Source of the DNA: JABWBD01 sp040768665
GTDB lineage: Bacteria; Planctomycetota; Planctomycetia; Pirellulales; Thermoguttaceae
Assembly: GCA_040768665.1 (NCBI GenBank)
Contig: JAXGMN010000061.1
Coordinates: 13,047 to 77,046 of the forward strand
DNA length: 64,000 nt
Reading direction: 5' to 3'
Under the pieces are notes generated by a model that worked only from the letters and a program-made list of their open reading frames with translations, was not told the origin of the DNA and did no database searches. This document shows, piece by piece, positions 37,596 to 47,165 of this stretch; positions within the stretch are counted from its first letter, which is position 1; every line of letters begins with the position of its first letter. A program made the translations under genes and the position numbers.

Positions 37596-38186
37596 CGCCG
37601 AGTAGGCGGCGGGCGGTGGCGTTGCGCCGCGCGGCTAGAGGCTGGGAACCACGGGGGGAATTGCCCGCGGCGAGCGGCCAGAGAGCTCATCGCTCACGGG
37701 CGGAAGAGGGCCTGCGAAAGCAGAGCCGTGGGCAAAGAGACCGCCCAGTTGCCGGCCGTTGGTCAGCGGAGGGGAGTCGGCGGGCAGAGCGGAGCCGGTT
37801 ACCAAGTTGTCAAAGAGCTTCGGAGCGGCGAGGCGCAAAGTCGGCTGGCGCCGGCCCGAGGGGGCATGTGTTCACATGTCCATTCACCTGCGTCATTGTG
37901 GCCGATGCGGCGCGCCAGGTCAAGCAATTTCTTGAAACAAGAGCGGTAAGTGGAGGCGGGGATTGGAGTTATTACGCCGTCGGACGGCTCATCTTTGCAT
38001 GGTTTGCGTTTGAGCGGCCGACAGGTTTTCCCCATTTGAGAATCGCCGTGGGGCGGCTTGGACGCCCCGTAACCGCTCCATGTACAGGCATTTACTGGAA
38101 TGGGAGGCTGCGCCGGATTGATTCTATGGGTACGCATGTTCTAGTAGTGGCACGTACACCACTCGTGGACCTGTGTCACCCCTACC
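37596..38186. other. Gene-free stretch before the IS91 remnant
   Basis: The open frames here have skewed composition and no recognisable domain, so no gene is called. The last hundred bases may contain the left end of the IS91-family element, but I cannot place its boundary. Confidence 0.4.
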
Positions 38187-39180
38187 ATGACGGCCACCTG
38201 TATCGAGCCGCTGGCACTGTATCGCCCACGCGACCCTCAGACCTCGGACTTGCGACGACGTGGTGCCGGGAATGATCGCGGCGATCCAGACGTTTGGCGA
38301 ACTTTTGCATTTTCATCCACACATGCACACGCTGGTCACGTGCGGGGCGTTTACGCGCGAGGGCGAGTTCCTGGAAGTGGCCGAACTGGACAAAGAGCGG
38401 CTGCGGGAAGCCTGGCAGGAAGCGGTGTTTGCCCTGTACCTGGCCGAGGGCAAGATCGAGCCGGAAGTGGTCGAGAACATGCGGAGCTGGCCGCACAGCG
38501 GGTTCAGTGTCGATCAATCGGTGTTTCTGGCCGCGGGGGATCAAGCGGGGATTGAGCGCGTGGTGCAGTACATGACGCGTTGCCCTTTTAGCCTCTCGCG
38601 CCTCGTCGAGGTGACCAGCAGCGCCCCAGGTGGTCTACAAAGCGGAGAAGGAGGCTTGCCGGCCGTTTCCCGATCCGGAAGACGGCGGCCTGGGGCGCGG
38701 GGTGAAGCGGAACTTCCAGATCCTCTCGCCGCTGGATTTCCTCACCCGAGTTCACGCAGCACATTCCGCCGAAGGGATCGCATCTCGCTTGGGTACTATG
38801 GCTGGTATTCCAACAAGGCACGTGGAGTGCGTGCGAAGGCAGCGGAAGCGGCACGCGCGGCAGAATTGCCGCCCGCGTCGTCCGGTGTCGAGGCGGCAGA
38901 GGTCCGGACGCGAAGCCGCTCGAGCCAGACGTGGGCGATGCTGATCAAGCGGGTGTACGAAGTCGATCCGTTGGTTTGTTCGCAGTGTGGTGGCCAGATG
39001 AAGGTGATTGCATTCATCGAGCCGCCGCAGCAGGAGGTGATCGAGAAAATTCTGCGTCACTGCGACCTGTGGGATCCGTCGCCGCCACGGGGGCCGCCAG
39101 CACCAGAGGGATCAGTCCACGATGACGAGCTCCGGGAATTAACGTACGTGGACGAAGCGACATTCTGGGCCACCTTCTGA
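38187..39180 (+). pseudogene. IS91-family transposase, internally deleted and frameshifted
   Basis: The N-terminus (MTATCIEPLALYRPRDPQTSDL) matches the start of IS91-type rolling-circle transposases. It joins within 30 codons to VVPGMIAAIQTFGELLHFHPHMHTLVTCGAF, which carries the HxH motif, so roughly 180 codons including the zinc ribbon are gone. The frame shifts near 38625 (the correct frame reads QVVYKAEKEACRPFPDPED) and returns near 38800. The C-terminal zinc-ribbon part LVCSQCGGQMKVIAFIE is intact. It cannot be active. Confidence 0.85.
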
Positions 39181-39321
39181 TTTTGCCCGCCGCGGCTGGG
39201 CACAGGGACGGTGCGTGCCTATGGCGGGATTCGCCCTTGATCTGCCGTCCGACCGCGCATCACCGTACCTTCGGGAGGCTTCCCAAGAGCGTCCTGGGTC
39301 GCTTGCCACCGTGCCGGGGCA

Positions 39322-39361
39322 CAAGAAGGCGAAGGCGGCCGCGGCCGCCTTCGCCTTCTTG
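39322..39361 (+). repeat. 40-bp perfect palindrome at the right end of IS91 copy 1
   Basis: CAAGAAGGCGAAGGCGGCCG and its exact reverse complement, with no spacer, about 140 bp behind the transposase stop. Copy 2 has a palindrome of different sequence at the corresponding place. Confidence 0.9.
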
Positions 39362-39429
39362 CCCCCTTGACTACCCAATTCTTCGACTAGACTCGGTGTC
39401 TGTGGGAAATCAATTTGCCTATCATTCAT

Positions 39430-39927
39430 TAGGAACTCACGGGGCGGCTGGTGGCGGCGATGGAAACTGCCATCGCATCGACCCGGATGGCGCCGCTCGC
39501 CAAAATCGCATGGCGGACGGTCCCGCTGAAGCTGCCCCCCAGGACCGATGCCGGCTACACCCTCGCCGAGAACCTCGCGATCCTGGCAAATCCGAAATCG
39601 GCGGGCCCTGCAAGGGTTGAGGCCGCCTCGCGAGTCGCATTTCACGAGTCGAGCGATCGGCCGATTCAGCTTAGTGTGCTGGAAATCGGCTGCGTGAGTA
39701 TCCTTCACCTGCCCGGCGAGCCGATGGTGGAGTTCCAGCAGTTTGCACAACGATCGCGGCCGGAACACTTTGTCGCTGTTGCCGGCTACGGAGACGGCGC
39801 CCCCGGCTACCTCTGTACGGAGGAATCTTATGCTCAGGGCGGCTACGAGCCGACTGCCACATTGGTTGCCCCCAGCGGCGAAGCCGAGTTGAAAGCAGCC
39901 ATCCGGAAAGTGCTGCTGCCGGAATAG
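39430..39927 (+). pseudogene. 5'-truncated secreted-hydrolase-like gene
   Basis: The frame is open from the IS91 right end and reads GRLVAAMETAIASTRMAPLAKIAW. Further on, LEIGCVSILHLPGEPMVEFQQFAQRSRPEHFVAVAGYGDGAPGYLCTEESYAQGGYEP resembles the C-terminal part of planctomycete proteins related to neutral ceramidases. Only the last ~160 residues remain; the signal peptide and catalytic core are missing. Probably cut off by the insertion of the upstream element. Confidence 0.7.
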
Positions 39928-40274
39928 CGTCTGCCCGCCCAGCGGAACGGTCGGCCGCTTGGAGACCTGGCCAATTCGGTTCCGCCATATCCCCATCTTC
40001 GTTTCAGGAGCGACCGGCTAACCTTCGAATGGAGCGAAACGACCATGGAGGACACCGTCTTCCAAGCACGTCACGATCTGTGACTCGCCGAAGAGGATGT
40101 CCAGGCTGCCCCAGGGCTGCATGGTCGGCGCGAGCTTCCTCCGGGCAATCTTCTCTGGGGCTGCGCCGTCGAAGCGGGGCGGTGTGCAGCCGGGTCAGCG
40201 GCCGAGCCTATCCGCACTGGCAGGTGGGCGATGATGAACGAAAACGAGATGGTCGCCCCCCGGAACGTCCCAGG

Positions 40275-40454
40275 ATGGAGCAGCTTGCCCAGAAAGCGAC
40301 GGGGCAGGGAGATGGTTGGTGCTGTCCCGACTGCGGACGTCGCCATCTGCGGGTGACGAACGTGTGGACGAATCGGGATGGCACGAAGCGGCGGCTCAAG
40401 AAATGCCGGAACTGCGGGTATCCGGTGCGTTTGTCGGAGGTGAATGAGGGGTGA
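40275..40454 (+). CDS. Small zinc-ribbon protein
   Basis: 59 residues with two CxxC knuckles (CCPDCGRRHLRV and KKCRNCGYPVRL) separated by 20 basic and polar residues, a typical single zinc ribbon. ATG 40275 is preceded by a weak CCAGG-containing site. The open frame continues upstream to 40029 without domain character. Nucleic-acid or protein binding is likely but the role is unknown. It is convergent with the large kinase fusion gene. Confidence 0.5.
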   Translation: MEQLAQKATGQGDGWCCPDCGRRHLRVTNVWTNRDGTKRRLKKCRNCGYPVRLSEVNEG

Positions 40455-40520
40455 GACGCCGAGGGCGAGAGCTGTGCTCCGAACGACATGACTGCAGTCA
40501 TTGGATGCGACGACATTCCT

Positions 40521-43500
40521 TCACTCAACCGGCTTCAGGTGCTTGTCCAACCATTCGTCGGCAGCCTTCTGGGCCTGATCCCACGGAACAGCATGCCCGG
40601 ACTCGTATCGGATGAGCTTCTTGTCTTGTGACCCGATAGCTCGGTACAGTGGGTCTTGTGATATGGCAACTGGGAAGATGTAATCGTACCGACCGTTGAG
40701 CATCAAAACCGGAACGCCAACGTCCGGCGCAAAGTTGAACGGATCGACTTCCGGTAGTCGTCGATGTCCGTGAAGCCCTGCCGCGATCATCACGCACACT
40801 TTGAATCGTGGCTCAACAGCAATGACAATCGGAGCTACGGCACCTCCCCAACTGAAACCAACAAAGCCGATTCGGTTTGGGTCGATGCCATCACGTGTTT
40901 GTAAGTAATCCACGGCCCTTCGGGCATCCCTGGCCACGTCCATATGGCGTTGCCGATCAAGATTGACCTTGGACTTCTTTGACTCTCCCTGCCGCTCGTA
41001 CATGTCCATGTAAATCGGCCAACACACCACCCGCCCGTTTTCGACTAAGGCGAGCGACTTGGCATCGCCAGTGTTAAACACATCGCGGAAACTTGAGCGA
41101 TTGAAACTACCCGCGCCGGGGCAATACACGACGGCTTCGCATTCGGTCGTTTGCACCTTCGGAAGAAACAGATGGAGAACGAGCCGCCCCGGACGATGTG
41201 CCGAGTTCACGCTGATTATCTCGTACGACCAATTCACTGTTGACTCCGACGACACCACGATTGGCTCCAAAGGAACTGCCGAATCGATGGTGTACAGAGC
41301 CTTGAATGCATCGACTTCAGCACGAGGAGCAGGCGTAGCCTGAGAATAGTCGAAGAAAGGTCTCGTTTTCGTGTCGAAAAGAACCCGACGTGGAGTAGCG
41401 AGATACTTCACACAGCGGAAGCCGACATTCTCAGGGCGGTCTAACGACGCTACCGCATCCGGTTGAACGAACATATAGGATTGCTCATCCCAAGAACCTC
41501 CTCGCGTGCACCGCCTGCCGCTCTCCATCTCGTTCCAGCACCATTCCTTGACATTTCCCGCCATGTCGTACGCGCCGAATTCACCGATTCCCCGGTAACA
41601 TCGTCTTGGAGCAGTGCCTTTTCCAGCGAAGTTGCTCATGGGTGCTATCTGAGCGGCCGCATTAAGGGTTGCCGCACGGTCCCAGTGATAGACAGTTGGC
41701 AGTTGTTTGCCAACAAAGTTGGCATACGCAACAGCCTCATGCCAACTCACACCTCGCGCGGGGCGGCTTTCCTCTCCGTCGGGAAAGATACCGTTGCTCC
41801 AGACCGCGGGCCCAGGCTTTCCCGTTCGGTCGACGAAGCGGCGGACCGCAGTCTGCCAGTTCAGTTTCGTCCCATCCTCCTCATACGACTGGTCCGACCA
41901 CCACTTGGGTTCTTCATATCCGCCACTTTCGACGAACCGCTGGTATTCCTCGTTCGACACTTCAAACTTGTCAATAAAGAAATCCTCTTCGATGGCGATC
42001 TTATCAATCGATCGTGCCATTCCTTGCGTGACTCGCACCATTTCCGGACGGACTCCGTATTTCTGGAGATCAAGTTCGCTGTCCAACGAGACGGTGACCA
42101 CCCCGTTGGCTGCCACATTTCTTAAGGTTTCCACCGTCAGATGGCCGTTCTTGGAAAACACCCACCGTAAGTATCCTTGTGGAACCCTAATGTCCTCAAT
42201 AGGTGTGAGCTCTGGGAGAGACCACATGTCCTCCAAATGTTGCCAGTCGCTGACGGTAACACGAACTCCCGACGGCTGCGTGCGAACATGTGTGGGGAGC
42301 GAAACCATGGACCACAATTCGTTGATGGTCGGGTCGTCCGGCAAGACATCTCTTGCCTGCAGTGCTGCCACGAAAGCGGCAACGATGCGTCCGGACGCGA
42401 TGCGATCCTTGATCACTGGGACCAGCTTTTCTCGGACGACTCGCTCGCGCTCGCGTGCGGTTTGCTCCGCGATCAGCTCTTCCTGTCTCACCACAGCTGA
42501 CCACATCGCGAACGCGGCAACAACTGCCATGGCTATAACGACAGCCGTCACGGCAACCGCAGTCTTGTTTCTTCGGATGAACTTCACTATTCGTCGCGCC
42601 ATATGCGGCCGCCGAGCTTTGATCGTGTAGCCGTCAGCATAGAGACGCAGGTCTTCCGCCATCTCGCTGGCGGTCTGATACCGGCGGTCGGGATCCTTCT
42701 CCAATGCCTTTAGGCAAATCGTATCGAGATCAATAGGCACACGGCGGCTGACTCGCCGCGGAGGCTTTACATCTTTCTGGAGTATTTGGGCAATGACTTG
42801 CTCTCGCTGGCGGCCAGGGAAGGGTGGTCTTAGGGTGAGCAACTCGTATAACGTAGCCCCAACGGAGTAGATATCCGTACGGTGGTCGACGGGAACGCGC
42901 CCCGCAGCAATTTGCTCAGGCGACATATAAAGGGGAGAGCCGACAAACTCCCCAGTGAGTGTTACCCCCGGCTGATCAAGTATCCGCGCTAATCCGAAAT
43001 CGTTAATGCTCAGCCTACCCTCCCGCGAGAGCAATAAGTTCGATGGCTTGATGTCTCGATGGATAACTCCCCGGCTGTGGGCGTGTTCCAGGGCATCCGC
43101 TACGTCGGCCATCATTCTAGCAACGGTCTCAAAGTAGTCTTGGCCAGACTGCAACGAAGAGTCACTGGTAATGCCGCTGGAACCTGTACCAACAATCACT
43201 CGCTCGTAGGCAATGGTTTCGGCGACCCAATCAGGCACTTCTGTCGCCGGATCCTCTTTGCCTTCGGTGGGATTGGTCTCTTTGCCCGTTGCCAAGTCGC
43301 CATGCTGCAAGTGCTCTATCACCTGCTTCAGCGAGGGGCCCTCAACCATCTCCATCGCATAGTAGTGCGTGCCACGGTCTTCCCCTGTCGAGTAAATCGG
43401 CACGATATTGGTGTGGTGCAACCTTGCAGCCGCTTCAGCTTCTCGGTGAAAACGCGCGACCGCGGTGCGGGTCAGTCCCAAGCCTCCAGAAAGAACCTTG

Positions 43501-43631
43501 AGTGCCACTTTGCGGTGCAACGAAACTTGAATCGCTTCGTAGACCGTTCCCATTCCACCGCGCCCGAGTTCGCGGAGAATTTGGAAATCGCCAAGTTGAT
43601 CAGTGGGCTCCGGAGAGAAGGGCTCGCTCAT
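40521..43631 (-). CDS. Ser/Thr kinase - formylglycine-enzyme-like - dienelactone-hydrolase-like fusion protein
   Basis: A 1036-residue three-part protein. Residues 14-340: Hanks kinase (LGRGGMGTVYEAI, VALKVL, HRDIKPSN, DFGLARI, SPLYMSPEQ), with an acidic Thr/Ser-rich insert around 128-170. Residues about 357-385: one membrane helix. Residues about 530-750: FGE-sulfatase (SUMF1) domain with EDFFIDKFEVSNEEYQRFV, RPARGVSWHEAVAYANFVGKQLPT, GAYDMAGNVKEWCWNEM and NVGFRCVKY. Residues about 790-1036: alpha/beta hydrolase with nucleophile GFSWGGAV, Asp in LNGRYDYIFP and His in RYESGHAVP. The kinase is cytoplasmic and the rest presumably periplasmic. Composition looks less GC-rich than its neighbours, perhaps acquired. 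Confidence 0.88.
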   Translation of the reverse strand: MSEPFSPEPTDQLGDFQILRELGRGGMGTVYEAIQVSLHRKVALKVLSGGLGLTRTAVARFHREAEAAARLHHTNIVPIYSTGEDRGTHYYAMEMVEGPSLKQVIEHLQHGDLATGKETNPTEGKEDPATEVPDWVAETIAYERVIVGTGSSGITSDSSLQSGQDYFETVARMMADVADALEHAHSRGVIHRDIKPSNLLLSREGRLSINDFGLARILDQPGVTLTGEFVGSPLYMSPEQIAAGRVPVDHRTDIYSVGATLYELLTLRPPFPGRQREQVIAQILQKDVKPPRRVSRRVPIDLDTICLKALEKDPDRRYQTASEMAEDLRLYADGYTIKARRPHMARRIVKFIRRNKTAVAVTAVVIAMAVVAAFAMWSAVVRQEELIAEQTARERERVVREKLVPVIKDRIASGRIVAAFVAALQARDVLPDDPTINELWSMVSLPTHVRTQPSGVRVTVSDWQHLEDMWSLPELTPIEDIRVPQGYLRWVFSKNGHLTVETLRNVAANGVVTVSLDSELDLQKYGVRPEMVRVTQGMARSIDKIAIEEDFFIDKFEVSNEEYQRFVESGGYEEPKWWSDQSYEEDGTKLNWQTAVRRFVDRTGKPGPAVWSNGIFPDGEESRPARGVSWHEAVAYANFVGKQLPTVYHWDRAATLNAAAQIAPMSNFAGKGTAPRRCYRGIGEFGAYDMAGNVKEWCWNEMESGRRCTRGGSWDEQSYMFVQPDAVASLDRPENVGFRCVKYLATPRRVLFDTKTRPFFDYSQATPAPRAEVDAFKALYTIDSAVPLEPIVVSSESTVNWSYEIISVNSAHRPGRLVLHLFLPKVQTTECEAVVYCPGAGSFNRSSFRDVFNTGDAKSLALVENGRVVCWPIYMDMYERQGESKKSKVNLDRQRHMDVARDARRAVDYLQTRDGIDPNRIGFVGFSWGGAVAPIVIAVEPRFKVCVMIAAGLHGHRRLPEVDPFNFAPDVGVPVLMLNGRYDYIFPVAISQDPLYRAIGSQDKKLIRYESGHAVPWDQAQKAADEWLDKHLKPVE

Positions 43632-44282
43632 GAATATACCTTGATCGCTTGACAGTGTGAAAAGGGCTTTCCGCCGTTAGTTTCCTTTGATCCTGGCGAG
43701 CTGAGGCGATTTGCATCTCGAGGAAACTCGGTCCTATTCTGGAGAAAGCCTCCCGAGAAGCCGCTAGTCACGATAATGGCCCACCAAACGCACGTCAATC
43801 TCGGGCGTTCTCGGCTCGCTCTAAGAACTCTCATCCCACAGGTCACATTTCACGGCTACAGATCGCCTCTGAGGTATTGTCCGAGCCGAATTGCTACCCC
43901 TAGCAATTTCCCTCCCCATTTTCTTGTCCGCTGCGAACCTTTCGGCTAAGACGAAGAGAACCCAACCGGGCGACGCCGCGGCCTGATCAGCCGCGGCGAG
44001 ACCAGCGCCAAGTCAAGGCAGTGCGGTGCCGCACCACCGTGCTGTTTTCTCGTTTGCGCTCGCCCGTGCCGCGGGTTTGGCCAGTGCCTGGCAAGATCCC
44101 ATACGCCTTGCTCGCTGGGTGCAACTCACGGGCCCGCCACTTGGAAGGAACCGAACCATGGCCGACGACACACACCTGACGGACCAGATCGCCGAGACCA
44201 CTGCCGGAGCGGCCGGCGCGTCAACCTCCGCAAGGCGGCGGCACGACCTATCAGTCGTCCGTCTTCGGCTTACCCCAAAACG
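43632..44282. other. Gene-free stretch with a GC-rich palindrome
   Basis: No gene is recognised. The left 300 bp are less GC-rich and probably contain the promoter of the minus-strand kinase gene, though no clear -35/-10 pair is seen. CGCCGCGGCCTGATCAGCCG at about 43973-43998 is part of a near-perfect palindrome. The right part has open frames on both strands but only the last 60 bp resemble a known protein. Confidence 0.4.
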
Positions 44283-44342
44283 GCACCGTCCGATGAAGGC
44301 AAGTACCTTCATCTGGCCAGCATAATCAGGACAAGCCAAGGC
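44283..44342 (-). pseudogene. Tiny IS91-family transposase fragment
   Basis: The minus strand reads LACPDYAGQMKVLAFIG, close to the C-terminal ribbon LVCSQCGGQMKVIAFIE of the two larger copies. Only about 18 codons are similar, and one CxxC cysteine is Tyr. It is a third relic in opposite orientation. Confidence 0.5.
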
Positions 44343-44382
44343 TTCTCGATCTGTCTGTCAGTCTCGGCTTGTTGCGAGCCTT

Positions 44383-44981
44383 TCACGGCGGCGTGGGTGT
44401 CTGGGGGGCCAGGGTCAGGTACAGGTCCGGCCGGCGCTGACGGAGGATGGTTTCTTTGAGATCGTTACGCTCTTCCGGAATGTGCGTGGGCTGGTACTCG
44501 GGAAGGTATCCGCCTGGAGTGTGTGGTTTGAAGTTCCGGACATAGCGGGCGGGCCGGTCCTTGTCCAGGTCGATTACGGCGGTCGCCAGGCCGTTGCTGC
44601 GGTAATGATGCAGGAACGACCGATCCGATACTGCCGAGCTTTTTCCGCCAGAGCCTGGCTGATTGGACCAGGAATGGCTTCGCCATCGGTCTTCACGCAT
44701 TCCATCGGCAGGCAGACGATATCCGCGTGGTCGGCCGAGCCCGCCTCGTCCAGTCGGTCCAGGACAGTTTTCAGCGTGCGTCCTTCATCGCTCCAAGGCA
44801 AAGTAACGACGCTGGCCCGCACGCGCCGGAACCGCGCTGGAACGGATTGCTGCTCGCTGACTCCGGCAACACTCTCCGTGCCAGACGCCGCGGCATCAGC
44901 CGCTTTGCCCTCGGCCAGAACGCTCAGGTGGACAAGCCCCGCAAACAACAAAAAACACATGACTCGGTTACTTTGGCCCAC
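44383..44981 (-). pseudogene. Carbon-nitrogen hydrolase (nitrilase family) gene, deleted and frameshifted
   Basis: A signal-peptide N-terminus and RASVVTLPWSDEGRTLKTVLDRL, then DIVCLPMECVKTDGE, resemble the start of a secreted nitrilase-family hydrolase. After about residue 115 the sequence jumps and shifts frame (near 44640) to SNGLATAVIDLDKDRPARYVRNFKPHTPGGYLPEYQPTH, which belongs to the far C-terminal part. The central catalytic Lys and Cys regions are missing. Not expected to be functional. Confidence 0.65.
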
Positions 44982-45058
44982 CAGGCCAGACGTCCGATCT
45001 CACGGATCGACGGGCTGTTGGTCGGTTATGGTTCTCAGTTGTTGCTGGCCATGGCTCG

Positions 45059-45612
45059 GATCTCATAGCACCATAGGCAACCGTGATCGCGTAGGTAAAG
45101 CCTTCCCCCGGCAACCACTGGGTACACCCACGCTTTCTCCATATTGTTGGCCCGCGTAGGCGGGTCCGGAGGTGTGAAACGTCCCTGCTCGCGATAGCCT
45201 TCTGGCGAAGGCGCGACCAAGGCTACCTCGCCGTTTTCCCCGTGCATGTACAAACGACCGTCAGCAAAACAAAGGGACGCTGCGCCCAGCGCGCGATCCT
45301 TCCATTTTACTTGACCGGTTTGGAATTCAAGGCACAGCAAAGCCGACCCTGTTGTGCCATACAGATAGTCGCCCACTTTCACCGCGCCGCCAATCGCGTT
45401 GGGTAGGTTTGCTTCGAAGTAGAGCGGCTCCGCCGCTATGGCGCCGTCCTTCGCCTGCAGTCTGACCGCTCCTCCACCCGTGCCCGCGGACCCCGCATAC
45501 GCGATACCATCGGCGAAGACAGGGGTGGGAATGTTGGCGTTGAAGCGGCTCACAGGCTTGTCAAATCGCCAAAGGAACTTGCCCGTTTTCGCCTCGACAC
45601 CAACCAACCCTT
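45059..45612 (-). pseudogene. PQQ-like beta-propeller protein, 5'-truncated by IS91 copy 2
   Basis: About 185 residues of WD/PQQ-type repeats (LVGVEAKTGKFLWRFDKP, then GIAYAGSAGTGGGAVRL, LLCLEFQTGQVKWKDRAL, DGRLYMHGENGEVAL) ending YLRDHGCLWCYEIRA. Planctomycetes carry many such secreted outer-membrane-associated propellers. The 5' part is replaced at 45613 by transposase sequence, so the signal peptide and first blades are lost. Confidence 0.75.
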
Positions 45613-46269
45613 CAATCGGTGTTTCTGGCCGCGGGGGATCAAGCGGGGATTGAGCGCGTGGTGCAGTACATGACGCGTTGCCCTTTTAGCCTCTCGCGCC
45701 TCGTCGAGGTGACCAGCAGCGGGCAGGTGGTCTACAAGGCGGAGAAGGAGGCCTGCCGGCCGTTTCCCGATCCGGAAGACGACGGCCTGAGGCGCGGGGT
45801 GAAGCGGAACTTCCAGATCCTCTCTCCGCTGGATTTCCTGGCCGAGTTCACGCAGCACATTCCGCCGAAGGGATCGCATCTCGTTCGGTACTATGGCTGG
45901 TATTCCAACAAGGCACGGAGTGCGTGCGAAGGCAGCGGAAGCGGCACGCGGCAGAATTGCCGCCCGCGTCGTCGGTGTCGAGGCGGCAGGAGGTCCGACG
46001 CGAAGCCGCTCGAGCCAGACGTGGGCGATGCTGATCAAGCGGGTGTACGAATTCGATCCGTTGGTTTGTTCGCAGTGTGGTGGCCAGATGAAGGTGATTG
46101 CATTCATCGAGCCGCCGCAGCAGGAGGTGATCGAGAAAATTCTGCGTCACTGCGACCTATGGGATCCGTCGCCGCCACGGGGCCGCCAGCACCAGAGGGA
46201 TCAGTCCACGATGACGAGCTCCGGGAATTAACGTACGTGGACGAAAACACCTTCTGGGCCACCTTCTGA
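45613..46269 (+). pseudogene. IS91-family transposase, N-terminally truncated and frameshifted
   Basis: Reads SVFLAAGDQAGIERVVQYMTRCPFSLSRLVEVTSSGQVVYKAEKEACRPF and on to RYYGWYSNKAR in one frame. The frame then shifts near 45920 to give LIKRVYEFDPLVCSQCGGQMKVIAFIEPPQQEVIEKILRHC, and shifts again near 46185 to end DDELRELTYVDENTFWATF. Nearly identical in DNA to copy 1, with independent frameshifts in the two copies. Confidence 0.85.
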
Positions 46270-46406
46270 TTTTGCCCGCCGCGGCTGGGCACAGGGACGG
46301 TGCGTTCGCATGGCGGGATTGGCCGTTGATCTGCGGGCGCGTGGGGCGCGACGCATCCTTTCGAAGGCCCAAACGAACCTGCTGGTCCGCCTGCGAGTGC
46401 GGGCGC

Positions 46407-46456
46407 GGGTGTCGGAAGTCGAATGCGGCCATGGCCGCATTCGACTTCCGACACCC
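46407..46456 (+). repeat. 50-bp perfect palindrome at the right end of IS91 copy 2
   Basis: GGGTGTCGGAAGTCGAATGC with its exact reverse complement around a GGCCATGGCC centre. It lies about 140 bp behind the transposase stop, where copy 1 has an unrelated palindrome. Both are followed by CCCTTGAC..CCCA.TTCTTCG. Confidence 0.9.
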
Positions 46457-46674
46457 TTGACGCCCCAGTTCTTCGGGGCTAGGCTGATCGCGTGTGGAAA
46501 ATCGTTTTTCCTATCACTTCACTTCCTATCACTCCGGTATCAGACGGCGGGCGAGCTTGGGGCTGACCTGCGCAGGTTTGTCAATCGGCATGCGATCCAG
46601 GCCAGACGGGTAGGGATCGCCGGTCGTGCCGCCAAGTGGGTCCGCCGCCATCCGGGACTCACCGCGGGCTAAAC

Positions 46675-47165
46675 GTGTAACCGGTTATCGTTTCGCGGAC
46701 CTTCTCACCAACCACATCTGGTCCAGGCTGGGCATGGAACATGACGCATCGATTATCTGCGATCCGCAAGGGGCCTCGACGCCCAATGGTGGCATGTCAA
46801 CCACGCTCCGCGATCTGGCTCGATGGGGGCAGATGCATCTCAATGGCGGTACGTTTCAAGGCGAACGGATTGTGCCGGAGCCGTTCCTTGAGGACATTCG
46901 GCGCCAGGCAGACCCTCGGAAAGTGACCGAAGAGTCGATCCCGTCACGCGACTTTCTGCTGCCGGGGTGGGCATACCGCAGTCAGTTTTGGCTCCCCGAC
47001 GGGAAAGACGGCCCTTACTGTGCTTCGGGCGGCTATGGCCAGTACTGCTACGTCCATCCGGAATGCGACATGGTGATCGTCAAGTTCTCCACACAGAAGG
47101 GGTTTGATCCCGAGCTCGGGAAGCTCGAGATGCATGCTTTCCGTCAGATCGCAAAATCCTTGTAG
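46675..47165 (+). pseudogene. Serine hydrolase (beta-lactamase fold) gene, C-terminal part only
   Basis: VTGYRFADLLTNHIWSRLGMEHDAS and PNGGMSTTLRDLARWGQMHLNGGTFQGERIVPEPFLEDIR are typical of the second half of class C beta-lactamase/esterase-type serine hydrolases. ASGGYGQYCYVHPECDMVIVKFS follows, and the end is natural. The SxxK and YxN regions are missing, so this is a 5' truncation. An upstream ATG at 46626 opens the frame but not in homologous sequence. Confidence 0.75.

Larger units (their letters stand above)
38187..39429 (+). mobile_element. Decayed IS91-family insertion element, copy 1
   Basis: Includes a transposase pseudogene, a 40-bp perfect palindrome (39322-39361) and a right-end segment shared with copy 2 (CCCTTGACTACCCAATTCTT... 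to CCTATCATTCATTAG). The base after the presumed right end begins GAAC, the tetranucleotide found next to IS91 insertions. Downstream is a host gene without its 5' part. The left boundary is not defined. Confidence 0.6.
45613..46515 (+). mobile_element. Decayed IS91-family insertion element, copy 2
   Basis: Begins inside the transposase coding region at TCAATCGGTGTTTCTGGCCG (same as 38512 in copy 1) and extends through the right-end segment with a 50-bp palindrome to about CCTATCACTTC. Both flanking host genes are truncated: a propeller gene on the left and a serine hydrolase gene on the right. Confidence 0.6.

Noticed and set aside
37325..38275. 316-codon plus-strand open frame
   Set aside because: It runs through two family C inverted repeats, has Arg/Gly/Ala-skewed composition and no domain or plausible ribosome-binding site.
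44026..44325. Plus-strand 99-codon open frame
   Set aside because: The 3' end is antisense to an IS91 transposase fragment and the rest has no domain.
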